DNA from: Treponema primitia ZAS-1
Lineage (GTDB): Bacteria; Spirochaetota; Spirochaetia; Treponematales; Breznakiellaceae
Assembly: GCF_000297095.1 (NCBI RefSeq)
Contig: NZ_AEEA01000057.1
Coordinates: forward strand, 1-64,000
Direction: 5' to 3'
Length of the DNA stretch: 64,000 bases
In this document: positions 1 to 7,430 of the stretch, piece after piece
Layout: every line of letters starts with the position of its first letter
Numbering within the stretch: position 1 is the stretch's first letter
Notes under the pieces: generated by a model
Told to the model about the DNA's origin: nothing
The model's database searches: none
The model's input: only the letters and a program-made list of their open reading frames with translations
Position numbers and translations under genes: made by a program

Positions 1-2
1 AG

Positions 3-278
3 CCTGAGAAGGACCGTATCATCTACTCTTCAATTCCGGTTTTCGGCAGTAAGCTCATGCTCTCCGACTGCCCCTCGGATTATCCCTGGGTTGGGGGCAA
101 TAACTTCGCCCTGGTACTTGGTTCCGGGGATGAAAAGGAAATCCGCCGTATCTTTGAAACCCTGCGCAAAGAAGGTGAAGTACGCATGCCCCTGGGGAAG
201 ACCTTCTTCAGCGAGCTCTTCGGCATGGTAAAGGACAAATTCGGGATCATCTGGCAACTCAGCAAGACGCCCGTTTAA
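3..278 (+). CDS. PhnB/glyoxalase-like VOC protein, C-terminal part
   Basis: The open frame enters from the left edge, so the start is missing; 91 codons are visible before the TAA. The visible part has the look of the PhnB branch of the vicinal-oxygen-chelate superfamily: a strand ending LMLSDCP, then GGNNFALVL, a helix with an acidic face (GDEKEIRRIFETL), a GEVRMPL strand and a terminal FGMVKDKFGIIWQ. Members are small cytoplasmic proteins of about 140 residues and many have no proven reaction, so no substrate is proposed. The frame could open at an internal ATG at position 57, but conserved-looking sequence continues upstream of it, so that is probably not the real start. Confidence 0.75.
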   Translation, partial: PEKDRIIYSSIPVFGSKLMLSDCPSDYPWVGGNNFALVLGSGDEKEIRRIFETLRKEGEVRMPLGKTFFSELFGMVKDKFGIIWQLSKTPV

Positions 279-301
279 TGCGTCTCCCTCCCATAGCTCC
301 G

Positions 302-331
302 TTTACACGATCTTCCATGAAATGTTATAAT
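302..331 (+). promoter_or_regulatory. sigma-70-type promoter of the hybrid kinase gene
   Basis: TTTACA at 302-307 and TATAAT at 326-331 are separated by 18 nt. The predicted transcript starts about 28 nt before the ATG at 366, which has an AAGG-type ribosome site a few bases upstream. Confidence 0.55.
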
Positions 332-365
332 ACTTAGTAGTATATGCTCAAGGATAAGGTACATT

Positions 366-2759
366 ATGTTTAAAAATCTAAGCCTGAGGTTTAAGATCTT
401 CTTTCTGGTTTCGGCGGTTGTCATTGTTTCGTTTCTGACCCTTACCATAATCGTTTCCAACAGGTCTATCGGGATGGCGCAGAAAGACGCTTTCAGCCTG
501 GCCCAGGAAACGGCTGATAAATACAAAAATGCAATTATAGCGGAGTTGCAGGGCGCCCGGATAACGGCGGAAACATTCTCAACGGTTTTTGAAACCTTAA
601 AGGATTATAACCTTACCGACCGGGATATGATGAATGATATACTCAAAAATGCCCTGGCGAACAAGGAATACATCACCGCTTTCTGTATCGCCTATGATCC
701 CGATGCCCTGGACGGAAAAGATGCCCTGTATGCGGGGCTGGGGCCGGCCTATGACGAGACCGGACGCTATGCCCCGTATTGGAACAAACTGGGGGGCAAT
801 ATCGACGTTGAATTTTTGCCCGCCATCGACAGCGAAGACTGGTATATCGTTCCAAAGACTGAACGCCACGAATATATCACCGACCCTTACCCGTATGGGC
901 TTCAGGGACAAACGGTTATGCTGGCCAGTTTGGTTTTTCCGATTATTCATAGTGAAAAATTTATCGGTATCATCTCTTCCGACATCGTCCTGGACAAGCT
1001 CCAGGAAATGGCCGCCAAGGTAAATCCCCATGGACAGGAAGGATATACGGAAATCATTTCAAATTCAGGCGCCGTTATAGCGCATCCCAACAAAGACTAT
1101 TTGGGAAAGGATTTAGCGGAAACTTTGGTGGAAGGCCAGAGCCGGCTTCAATATATTGATGAGATCAAAAGCGCCATAAAGAGCGGCGAAATGTATATTT
1201 CAACGGGCAAGCATTTTTATACCGTATATATGCCCATCCAATTCAGTAGTGTTACGAATCCCTGGTCAGTTGCGGTCAGTATTCCCATGGCGAAAATTAT
1301 GACCAATGCCAACAGTATTCGTAATTACGTTATTCTGGTTTCAATTATCGCAATATGTGTAATCGCATTTGTGTTATACTTTATTGTACGGAGCGTTACA
1401 AAACCTATACTTATACTTTCGGATACGGCCAAAACCCTTGGGGAAGGCCATTTTGATACCGAGGTGCCTCTTATCAAGAGTAATGATGAAATCGGGGCCC
1501 TGTCAAGGGCATTCAAGTTTATGGTAGAAAAACTGAACGGCGCCATGACAGAAGCCGTGGATGCGAATAAGGCGAAGGGCCTCTTTATGGCCAATATAAG
1601 CCATGAGATTCGCACACCGCTAAATGCCGTTATGGGGCTGAACGATCTCCTGCTTAAAACTAATGTGGATGATAAACAGCGGGACTACATTGAAAAAATA
1701 AAAGGCGCTTCCGCAACCCTGCTCGGCCTGGTCAATGATATCCTCGACTTTTCCGAAGCCGAAGAAGGGCACATGAAACTGGAAAACGCCCCCTTTGATA
1801 TACGGAAAATGTTTGATGAGCTTTCGGTATTTTTCCGGGAGAAAAACAAAAACTCTCCCCTGGAGCTGCGGTTTGAACTGGATTCCGCCCTTCCCGCCTC
1901 CCTTATGGGGGATGAGCGGCGGCTAAGGCAGATCTTTACCAATCTTACCGATAACGCATATAAGTTTACCGAAAAAGGTTCCATCACAGTTCGTGCAGCC
2001 GTGTCCAAGCATGACAGTAATAGTGTGGCTCTGGACTTTGCGGTACGCGATACGGGTATAGGCATGAGCCAGGATCAGATGGAAAAACTATTCGCCGCCT
2101 TTGACCAGGCGGATAATTCCGCAACCCGTAAATACGGAGGGGCCGGCATAGGGCTTGCGGTCACCCGTGAAATAGTGGAGCTCATGGGCGGGAAGATTTC
2201 CGCCACCAGTGAACTGAAAAAAGGCACAACATTCATGTTTTCCTGCACCTTCCCGCTTGTGGCGCCGCTGGCTGTGCCGCTGGCTGTGCCGTTGGCAGTG
2301 CCGTTGGCAGTGGAAAAACCCGCGATCCAAGATGCGGCGCCTACGAACACTGAAAATGCCGTATTGCATGGGGTACGCGTTTTACTGGTGGAAGACAATG
2401 AAATTAACGTCATGATCGTTCAGGAACTCCTGAATGTGGTTGGTATGGAAGTTACTACGGCGCAAAACGGTCAGGAAGCTTTGGATATTCTTGCAGATAA
2501 AGCCAAGTCACGGCTCCCGCCCTTTGACCTGGTGCTGATGGATCTCCAAATGCCCGTTATGGACGGTTACGAGGCTACCCGGCTCATCAAGGAAAACCCC
2601 GAATACAAGGGTATGCCGGTTTATGCGCTGACAGCCCATGCGTTCCCCGAGGAACGGGAACGCTGCCTTGCGCTGGGCATGGAAGACCACCTGACCAAAC
2701 CCATTGATATCGATACGTTTTACAGCGCCCTGCGAAATGCGGCGGCCTCGAAAAAGTAA
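366..2759 (+). CDS. hybrid sensor histidine kinase with Cache sensor and receiver domain
   Basis: Membrane-bound two-component sensor of 797 residues. A first membrane segment (about 8-28) is followed by a large extracytoplasmic region of roughly 290 residues resembling a double-Cache sensor, a second membrane segment (about 318-340), a HAMP linker, a HisKA domain with the phospho-acceptor His413 in NISHEIRTPLNAVMG, a HATPase domain with DNAYKFTEKG, DTGIGM and GGAGIGLA boxes, and a C-terminal receiver with Asp726 in VLMDLQMPVMDG. No output domain follows, so the phosphate is probably passed to a separate protein not in the window. The ligand is unknown. The linker between catalytic and receiver domains contains a tandem PLAV repeat. 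Confidence 0.93.
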   Translation: MFKNLSLRFKIFFLVSAVVIVSFLTLTIIVSNRSIGMAQKDAFSLAQETADKYKNAIIAELQGARITAETFSTVFETLKDYNLTDRDMMNDILKNALANKEYITAFCIAYDPDALDGKDALYAGLGPAYDETGRYAPYWNKLGGNIDVEFLPAIDSEDWYIVPKTERHEYITDPYPYGLQGQTVMLASLVFPIIHSEKFIGIISSDIVLDKLQEMAAKVNPHGQEGYTEIISNSGAVIAHPNKDYLGKDLAETLVEGQSRLQYIDEIKSAIKSGEMYISTGKHFYTVYMPIQFSSVTNPWSVAVSIPMAKIMTNANSIRNYVILVSIIAICVIAFVLYFIVRSVTKPILILSDTAKTLGEGHFDTEVPLIKSNDEIGALSRAFKFMVEKLNGAMTEAVDANKAKGLFMANISHEIRTPLNAVMGLNDLLLKTNVDDKQRDYIEKIKGASATLLGLVNDILDFSEAEEGHMKLENAPFDIRKMFDELSVFFREKNKNSPLELRFELDSALPASLMGDERRLRQIFTNLTDNAYKFTEKGSITVRAAVSKHDSNSVALDFAVRDTGIGMSQDQMEKLFAAFDQADNSATRKYGGAGIGLAVTREIVELMGGKISATSELKKGTTFMFSCTFPLVAPLAVPLAVPLAVPLAVEKPAIQDAAPTNTENAVLHGVRVLLVEDNEINVMIVQELLNVVGMEVTTAQNGQEALDILADKAKSRLPPFDLVLMDLQMPVMDGYEATRLIKENPEYKGMPVYALTAHAFPEERERCLALGMEDHLTKPIDIDTFYSALRNAAASKK
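2259..2313 (+). repeat. 12-bp tandem repeat encoding the PLAV linker
   Basis: Four to five near-identical 12-base units of the type CTGGCTGTGCCG encode PLAVPLAVPLAV inside the hybrid kinase, between the ATPase and receiver domains. The units drift slightly (ctggctgtg versus ttggcagtg). Confidence 0.85.
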
Positions 2760-2790
2760 CGGTTAAACAAAGCATGTCTTTAGAACTATC

Positions 2791-3579
2791 CTACATAGCA
2801 ACGAGTATCGTTTCCAATAGTTTTTTGTAAGCCAAATCAATATTATAATCAGTTCCAGGGCTTAAAATTGGAGTAATATCCTGACGAAATCCAGGATCGG
2901 CTATTTTCAACTTCAAATTCAAAGCATATTCCTTTGCAGAAGGAATTTCATGATCAGGAAAAGAAATATAACGTTTGTAACATTTGACTGTCCGCAGAAG
3001 GTCAAGTTTCCCGCTTTCAATGGCACAGTAGAGGTCAAAAAGATCCCGCCCTTTTTTCCGCTGATATAAGGCTCGTATTTTCGTACCCATAAGTTCATCC
3101 AGTGTATAGGTATTTATTTTGCACCCCCCGGAGTACCATTGATTCTCCATGGAGAATGGGACCACTGTTTTTCCAAGCTCGGTAAAATGCTCTTTGCAGT
3201 TAATTTCAATTTTGAGTTTCCGTATCGATACGGGGGGAAAAGTCGTCTCAAACTGGAATAACAAAACATTATTGCTCATCTTTTGTCTGGTCTTGGAATC
3301 GCCTATAAATGACAAAACTTCTTTTAATCTGTCCAGGGTCTGCCCGATTGGTTCAGAATTAACCTGGACCAAGTCAATGTCTTCTGAATAGCGCTTCGGC
3401 GGCGGCAAGTATAATTTATGTATTGCAGTCCCGCCCCGAAACGCCAGTTTTGCGGATAAAAAATCATCGCTAAATATCGCAACAAGGGTTCTGCTGATGA
3501 GTAGATCCTGCTCTATATTGTGCATGTCTTTCCAGGGCGCCTTATTAGCCCATTCGGTAATTGCCGCTCTTGGTATCAT
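2791..3579 (-). CDS. AbiEii-type nucleotidyltransferase toxin
   Basis: Toxin half of a probable type IV toxin-antitoxin pair of the AbiE family, 262 residues. The nucleotidyltransferase signature is visible near the N-terminus: GGTAIHK at residues 49-55 followed by RYSEDIDLV, with Asp67 and Asp69 as the expected metal-binding pair. Characterised AbiEii-family enzymes act as nucleotidyltransferases; one relative modifies tRNA 3' ends, but the target here is unknown. The gene overlaps the preceding antitoxin gene by 4 bases (ATGA), so translation is likely coupled. Confidence 0.85.
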   Translation of the reverse strand: MIPRAAITEWANKAPWKDMHNIEQDLLISRTLVAIFSDDFLSAKLAFRGGTAIHKLYLPPPKRYSEDIDLVQVNSEPIGQTLDRLKEVLSFIGDSKTRQKMSNNVLLFQFETTFPPVSIRKLKIEINCKEHFTELGKTVVPFSMENQWYSGGCKINTYTLDELMGTKIRALYQRKKGRDLFDLYCAIESGKLDLLRTVKCYKRYISFPDHEIPSAKEYALNLKLKIADPGFRQDITPILSPGTDYNIDLAYKKLLETILVAM

Positions 3580-4394
3580 ATATCCGGCTCCACAGTATAA
3601 TTGATTTCAACCTTCCATTTTTGACTGACCGGGTAAATCCCCTTCCCTTTTTTGCCGGTATTTGGAACCAGCGGGACTTTGCGAAAACTAATCCCTGCTG
3701 CAATAATTTTGTCAAAAAGAACGCCGGATATCTCTTTCTCTTCCAGCACTTCATCAAAAATAAAGCCCAATCTTTGAAGAACTGCCGGAGGAACCCCTAA
3801 AAAAAAGTCTTTCGCTACTCGGTTAAAATCCGTGGTTTCCGCTAATTCTGAAAGTACGGTCGCTATATGCGAAATACCCCCTGCTCTTTGAGGATAGAGC
3901 AACAGATCGATGGCAGTCAATTCCGGAGAAGAAACCTTTATTATACCGCTGTTTACTGTTTTTGTGACAAGGTATGAACCGGGTATAACTTTCTTTTCTA
4001 TCATTTCCAGCCTGATGCCGGAAACCATTTTATCCCGAAGATGTTTCTCGCAGACAACCTGAAATACTTGGGGTGCCTGGTGCGCTGCCCCTTCCAATGC
4101 GGCGGCGCTCAGCAACCCTATGTAGTATTGCGAACCGATATACTTCATAAGATGCCCAATGTATTCGGACGGCGGCGCCACAGCGGAAAGTCCATATTCC
4201 GGCAAACTGATGACATAAAACCCCTGCCAGACAGACCTGATTTTTCCTGACTTGGAAAGCCTGAAGAGCGTATTTTTGATATTACAAGCGGGCATTTCGG
4301 GAAACTGTTCCTTTGTCTCTTCGATGGAAAAAGAGGATTTGCCCATCTTTGGCAGGTCTTCAACCCAATACCGAACCTGGCTATATCTTTTCAT
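3576..4394 (-). CDS. AbiEi-type antitoxin / transcriptional regulator
   Basis: First gene of the AbiE pair, 272 residues. The N-terminal 90 residues read as a winged-helix region (SFSIEETKEQFP, NIKNTLFRLSKSGKIRSVWQGFYVI), followed by a body with AAALEGAAHQAPQVFQVV and SSPELTAIDLLLYP, the pattern of AbiEi proteins that neutralise the toxin and repress their own operon. The ATG at 4394 was preferred to the one at 4418 because it has an AGGA ribosome site 5-6 bases upstream. A strong promoter and a dyad-symmetric AT-rich sequence lie directly upstream, consistent with autoregulation. Confidence 0.8.
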   Translation of the reverse strand: MKRYSQVRYWVEDLPKMGKSSFSIEETKEQFPEMPACNIKNTLFRLSKSGKIRSVWQGFYVISLPEYGLSAVAPPSEYIGHLMKYIGSQYYIGLLSAAALEGAAHQAPQVFQVVCEKHLRDKMVSGIRLEMIEKKVIPGSYLVTKTVNSGIIKVSSPELTAIDLLLYPQRAGGISHIATVLSELAETTDFNRVAKDFFLGVPPAVLQRLGFIFDEVLEEKEISGVLFDKIIAAGISFRKVPLVPNTGKKGKGIYPVSQKWKVEINYTVEPDI

Positions 4395-4412
4395 GACTTT
4401 CCTACAATTAAC

Positions 4413-4446
4413 GCGCATTTATAATTAAATTATGATGCTTTTTGCG
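4413..4446 (-). promoter_or_regulatory. candidate operator of the AbiE operon
   Basis: A perfect inverted repeat, ATAATT-A-AATTAT (4421-4433), sits between outer arms GCGCA (4413-4417) and TGCGC (4442-4446). It lies just downstream of the promoter -10 box and before the antitoxin start. Known AbiEi proteins bind inverted repeats in their own promoter; binding here is inference. Confidence 0.4.
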
Positions 4447-4456
4447 CTTTTATTGC

Positions 4457-4486
4457 ATTATAGGACATTAACCTGCTATATGTCAA
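4457..4486 (-). promoter_or_regulatory. strong sigma-70-type promoter of the AbiE operon
   Basis: Read on the minus strand, TTGACA (4486-4481) and TATAAT (4462-4457), both perfect matches to consensus, are separated by 18 nt. The leader to the start at 4394 is about 55-60 nt. Confidence 0.75.
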
Positions 4487-4492
4487 TCCTTA

Positions 4493-5614
4493 TTACTTGC
4501 CTAAAAAGGCTGCCTGGTGTAGGGCGATTCCTTCCAGACGTATGCCATCTTCTCCCGCTGCTGAGGAGACTGGGATTACCTTGGCCAGGACTTCCAGGGG
4601 GCGTTCCGGATTGACGGGAACGGAAAAGTTAAAGACTACCTGGACTATACCTTCCAGGGTGCTGCGGGTGTCGTAGCCCACCAGGAAATCAAAGGATGTG
4701 CTGTCCTGGGCTTCATTAAGATTTGTGGCCATGCCACGCCAAATGATATAACAGTCACGGTATAAGAGGGGGTCCTGGTTGACCTCGGCGTAGGGGAAAC
4801 GATCCTTCAGGGTATCAAAGCCCGGAACTTCCATGTAGGAGATGAGGAGCCGGGCCTTGTTTTTAATCGGATCCGAAGCGTTGGATTCGATAAGCCGGTT
4901 CAGGGAAACTTTGGCAGCCTCATCCCGGTATTCTATAAAGAGTTTGCGCGCAGCCTCATAGATCTCCAAAACCTGGTTCCGGGTGAGAATGTACCGGAAA
5001 GTCCCGCCGGTCTGAACCGGCGTTTCCCGGTCCTCCCGTTCCAGGGCAAGACCCACAAGCCCTCCCCTTTCAGACGAAACAACCTTGCCCAGGGGAATTA
5101 CCCCAAGCTTAACCAAAATACCCCCGGCCAAGGCTAAAAACAGGATCACCCCAACAACGGGAACAAATAACCGCTCTACAGTAAGGGGCAGTTTGGGAGC
5201 CGGCGGGAAAAGCTGGGGAGCTTTCCCTGAATCTATCCAATTCTGGATCCCCTCGGGACCGCTGTTTTTCCGCAGTACCTGCAGGGCCTTCTTGGCAATC
5301 CGGTTCCGGCTTTCCGAATCCAGGACTTCCAGGTATAAATCCACCGCTTTTCCCGTATCGCCCCGGTGGAGATAACACACCGCCATCCCCAGCAAAACCG
5401 AGGGGTCCAGCATTTTGATTTCCCGGGCGCGCTTAAAATAGGTAAAGGCCCCCCCTAAATCACCGGCCCGCAAACAGGCGCTTCCCAATATATAATAATA
5501 GTTAAAGGAATCGTGGTACCGGACTACCTCTGGCTGGAGTATACTGATTACATCCCCATATTTTTTCCGCATTAAAAGACGGACTGCCCTGGATAAAATC
5601 GGATCAAGTCTCAT
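4493..5614 (-). CDS. membrane-anchored TPR protein
   Basis: A 373-residue protein with tetratricopeptide-like helices in the first 125 residues (for example YYYILGSACLRAGDLGGAFTYF and LLGMAVCYLHRGDTGKAVDLYL), a single hydrophobic membrane segment at about 148-170 (PVVGVILFLALAGGILV), and a C-terminal domain of about 195 residues that I do not recognise. With no N-terminal signal it is probably a bitopic protein with a cytoplasmic TPR half and an extracytoplasmic C-terminus. It begins 2 bases after the stop of rpe and is likely cotranscribed with it. Role unknown; TPR domains suggest protein-protein contacts. Confidence 0.8.
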   Translation of the reverse strand: MRLDPILSRAVRLLMRKKYGDVISILQPEVVRYHDSFNYYYILGSACLRAGDLGGAFTYFKRAREIKMLDPSVLLGMAVCYLHRGDTGKAVDLYLEVLDSESRNRIAKKALQVLRKNSGPEGIQNWIDSGKAPQLFPPAPKLPLTVERLFVPVVGVILFLALAGGILVKLGVIPLGKVVSSERGGLVGLALEREDRETPVQTGGTFRYILTRNQVLEIYEAARKLFIEYRDEAAKVSLNRLIESNASDPIKNKARLLISYMEVPGFDTLKDRFPYAEVNQDPLLYRDCYIIWRGMATNLNEAQDSTSFDFLVGYDTRSTLEGIVQVVFNFSVPVNPERPLEVLAKVIPVSSAAGEDGIRLEGIALHQAAFLGK

Positions 5615-5615
5615 C

Positions 5616-6272
5616 TTATGCTAAACCCTTTAGCCGCCTTACCAGGGCTCCCTTATCCACGGCGCTGAAAAAAGCCGATCCAGCGACCATGATATCAACC
5701 TCCGCCTCCCGGGCAGAGGGGGCGGTAGCTTCGTTTATGCCCCCGTCAACGGAAATAAGGTAATCTCCCCTCCCCGCTTCTCTAAACTTAACCAGATCCC
5801 GGACTTTTTCAAAACATTCCGGAATAATGGGCTGACCCCCGTAACCGGGGTTGACGGTCATAATCAGGATAAGATCCACAAAGGGAAGCAGGGGTTCTAT
5901 AAGGGATACCGGTGTAGAGGGTACGATACTGATCCCGGCCTTTTTGCCCTTCTCGTGAATAGCCTGAAGGAGCCGGTGGGAGTGAACCGCCGCTTCAGTG
6001 TGAAAGGTGATATAATCCGCCCCGGCCTGGGCAAAGGAATCGATAAAATTAGCGGGATTCTGGACCATCAAATGAACATCAAAAATTTGGGCTGTATGGG
6101 GACGGAGATCCGCCACCATTTTAGGACCAAAGCTTATATTGGGGACAAAACAACCGTCCATCACATCAAGATGGACCCATTCCGCTCCGGAGGAGCCTAT
6201 AAGGGCCACTCCATCGGCCATGAAGGAGAAATCAGCTGAAAGCACCGAAGGCGCAATTATGGGTATCCGCAT
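5616..6272 (-). CDS. rpe: ribulose-phosphate 3-epimerase
   Basis: Interconverts D-ribulose 5-phosphate and D-xylulose 5-phosphate in the pentose phosphate pathway; a cytoplasmic TIM barrel. Family signatures are all present: APSVLSADFS at the N-terminus, HLDVMDGCFVPNISFGP with the catalytic Asp and metal ligands, DVHLMV, MTVNPGYGGQ, VDGGI and VAGSAFF. The open frame extends 20 codons further upstream, but the ATG at 6272 gives the usual 218 residues. There is no Shine-Dalgarno sequence; a promoter-like -10 box lies only 6 bases before this ATG, so the mRNA may be leaderless. Confidence 0.95.
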   Translation of the reverse strand: MRIPIIAPSVLSADFSFMADGVALIGSSGAEWVHLDVMDGCFVPNISFGPKMVADLRPHTAQIFDVHLMVQNPANFIDSFAQAGADYITFHTEAAVHSHRLLQAIHEKGKKAGISIVPSTPVSLIEPLLPFVDLILIMTVNPGYGGQPIIPECFEKVRDLVKFREAGRGDYLISVDGGINEATAPSAREAEVDIMVAGSAFFSAVDKGALVRRLKGLA

Positions 6273-6278
6273 ATCTTG

Positions 6279-6307
6279 ATGATACCGGCGCGGCCCCCCC
6301 TTGTAAA
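6279..6307 (-). promoter_or_regulatory. promoter of rpe, abutting the start codon
   Basis: On the minus strand TTTACA (6307-6302), a 17-nt spacer, and TATCAT (6284-6279). Only 6 nt separate the -10 box from the rpe ATG, which predicts a leaderless transcript. The -35 box overlaps the -35 box of the divergent promoter on the plus strand. Confidence 0.55.
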
Positions 6308-6328
6308 GAACCGTATAAATGGTATAAT
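6301..6328 (+). promoter_or_regulatory. promoter of the TPR-greA operon
   Basis: TTGTAA (6301-6306), a 16-nt spacer, and a perfect TATAAT (6323-6328). The leader to the TPR gene is about 75 nt. Its -35 hexamer is shared, one base offset, with the rpe promoter on the other strand. Confidence 0.55.
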
Positions 6329-6409
6329 ACAAAGGATACTTTTATCAGAATGTCATTTATTATACAAGCCTTCAGCTTGGTTTTGTAAGGAAATTATTCA
6401 CACGCCGTT

Positions 6410-7408
6410 ATGCGGCTGGCGAAGCAAGCCATGAGCGAAGAACAACCAATACAGAGGCTCATTCAGAAGGCCTATGAAAATCTGAAAACCTCTGACGCTG
6501 CTTCGGCCATAATGGCGTTGGATGAAGCGCTTAAGATAGATTTTGAGAATCCGGAAGTGGTGTACGCCCTAACGTGCATTCAATGGTGGCTTAACCGGAT
6601 TAAGGGCGCCGAGGGTGAAGCCCAGGGCAGTACCTTTCTAGAGCAGAGCGATACCTATGCCCGAGGGGAGTTTATCCTCTCCCAGTGGGACGCTTTTTAC
6701 GGTTTTCTGGATCGTATCGGCGAGGGGGAGACATCCAAATATGACCCCTGCCACTATGCGGTAAAGCGGTTTGTGTTTTCCACCGCTTTGCAGTCCTTCG
6801 AGGGTATCCTGGGGGATGGAATTAACCAGCATGACCCTGAATTGCTGCTGCAAGTGGGCCGCTGTTACAAAGGGGTGGGGAATTATGAAGAAGCCCTGAA
6901 GTACCTGGAACAGGCCGTCCGGTTTAAGCGGGAAGATGGGGAGGCATTGTCCCAACTGGCGGATGTAAATGCTCTAATAGAGGAGACCCGGAGCGCCAAG
7001 GCGCTGTTTCGGGAGGCTTTCTTTATGGATGCACAAAAAGTGGACATTCGGTCTATGGAATCGGAGATGATCCTGCGGCTGCGGGATCGGGTAAAAGCCC
7101 TGGGGTATACGGGCAAGGAACTTTTGGAATGGATACCCATTTATGGATGTTTATACGGGATATTTTCGGTCAAGCGTGAGTTAAAGCAGGTTGAATTAGG
7201 GCGCTTGAAACAATCAATTTTTACCCTGGAAAACGCCATTCGAGGCAAGCCGGAAGATCTGGACCTCCTTATCCCCCGGCTGATTAACCGGTATTTTTGG
7301 TTAATCGACCATTACGAAAATGTTCAGGAAGATCCCGCATTAATAGCGGAGACCCTGTTGAAGATAAAGATTTATGATCCCGCCATATACGAACGGTATA
7401 TAGGTTAG
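6410..7408 (+). CDS. TPR-repeat protein upstream of greA
   Basis: A 332-residue cytoplasmic protein without signal peptide or membrane segments. Tetratricopeptide-like repeats are clear in the middle: PELLLQVGRCYKGVGNYEEALKYLEQAV followed by EALSQLADVNALIEETRSAKALFREAF. The start is uncertain: the ATG at 6410 or the one at 6431 (MSEEQPIQ) could serve, and neither has a well-spaced ribosome site. It ends 22 bases before the large greA gene and probably forms an operon with it, which suggests a related task, but no function can be assigned from sequence. Confidence 0.8.
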   Translation: MRLAKQAMSEEQPIQRLIQKAYENLKTSDAASAIMALDEALKIDFENPEVVYALTCIQWWLNRIKGAEGEAQGSTFLEQSDTYARGEFILSQWDAFYGFLDRIGEGETSKYDPCHYAVKRFVFSTALQSFEGILGDGINQHDPELLLQVGRCYKGVGNYEEALKYLEQAVRFKREDGEALSQLADVNALIEETRSAKALFREAFFMDAQKVDIRSMESEMILRLRDRVKALGYTGKELLEWIPIYGCLYGIFSVKRELKQVELGRLKQSIFTLENAIRGKPEDLDLLIPRLINRYFWLIDHYENVQEDPALIAETLLKIKIYDPAIYERYIG

Positions 7409-7430
7409 TTTTGAATGATGGAGTTGTGAG

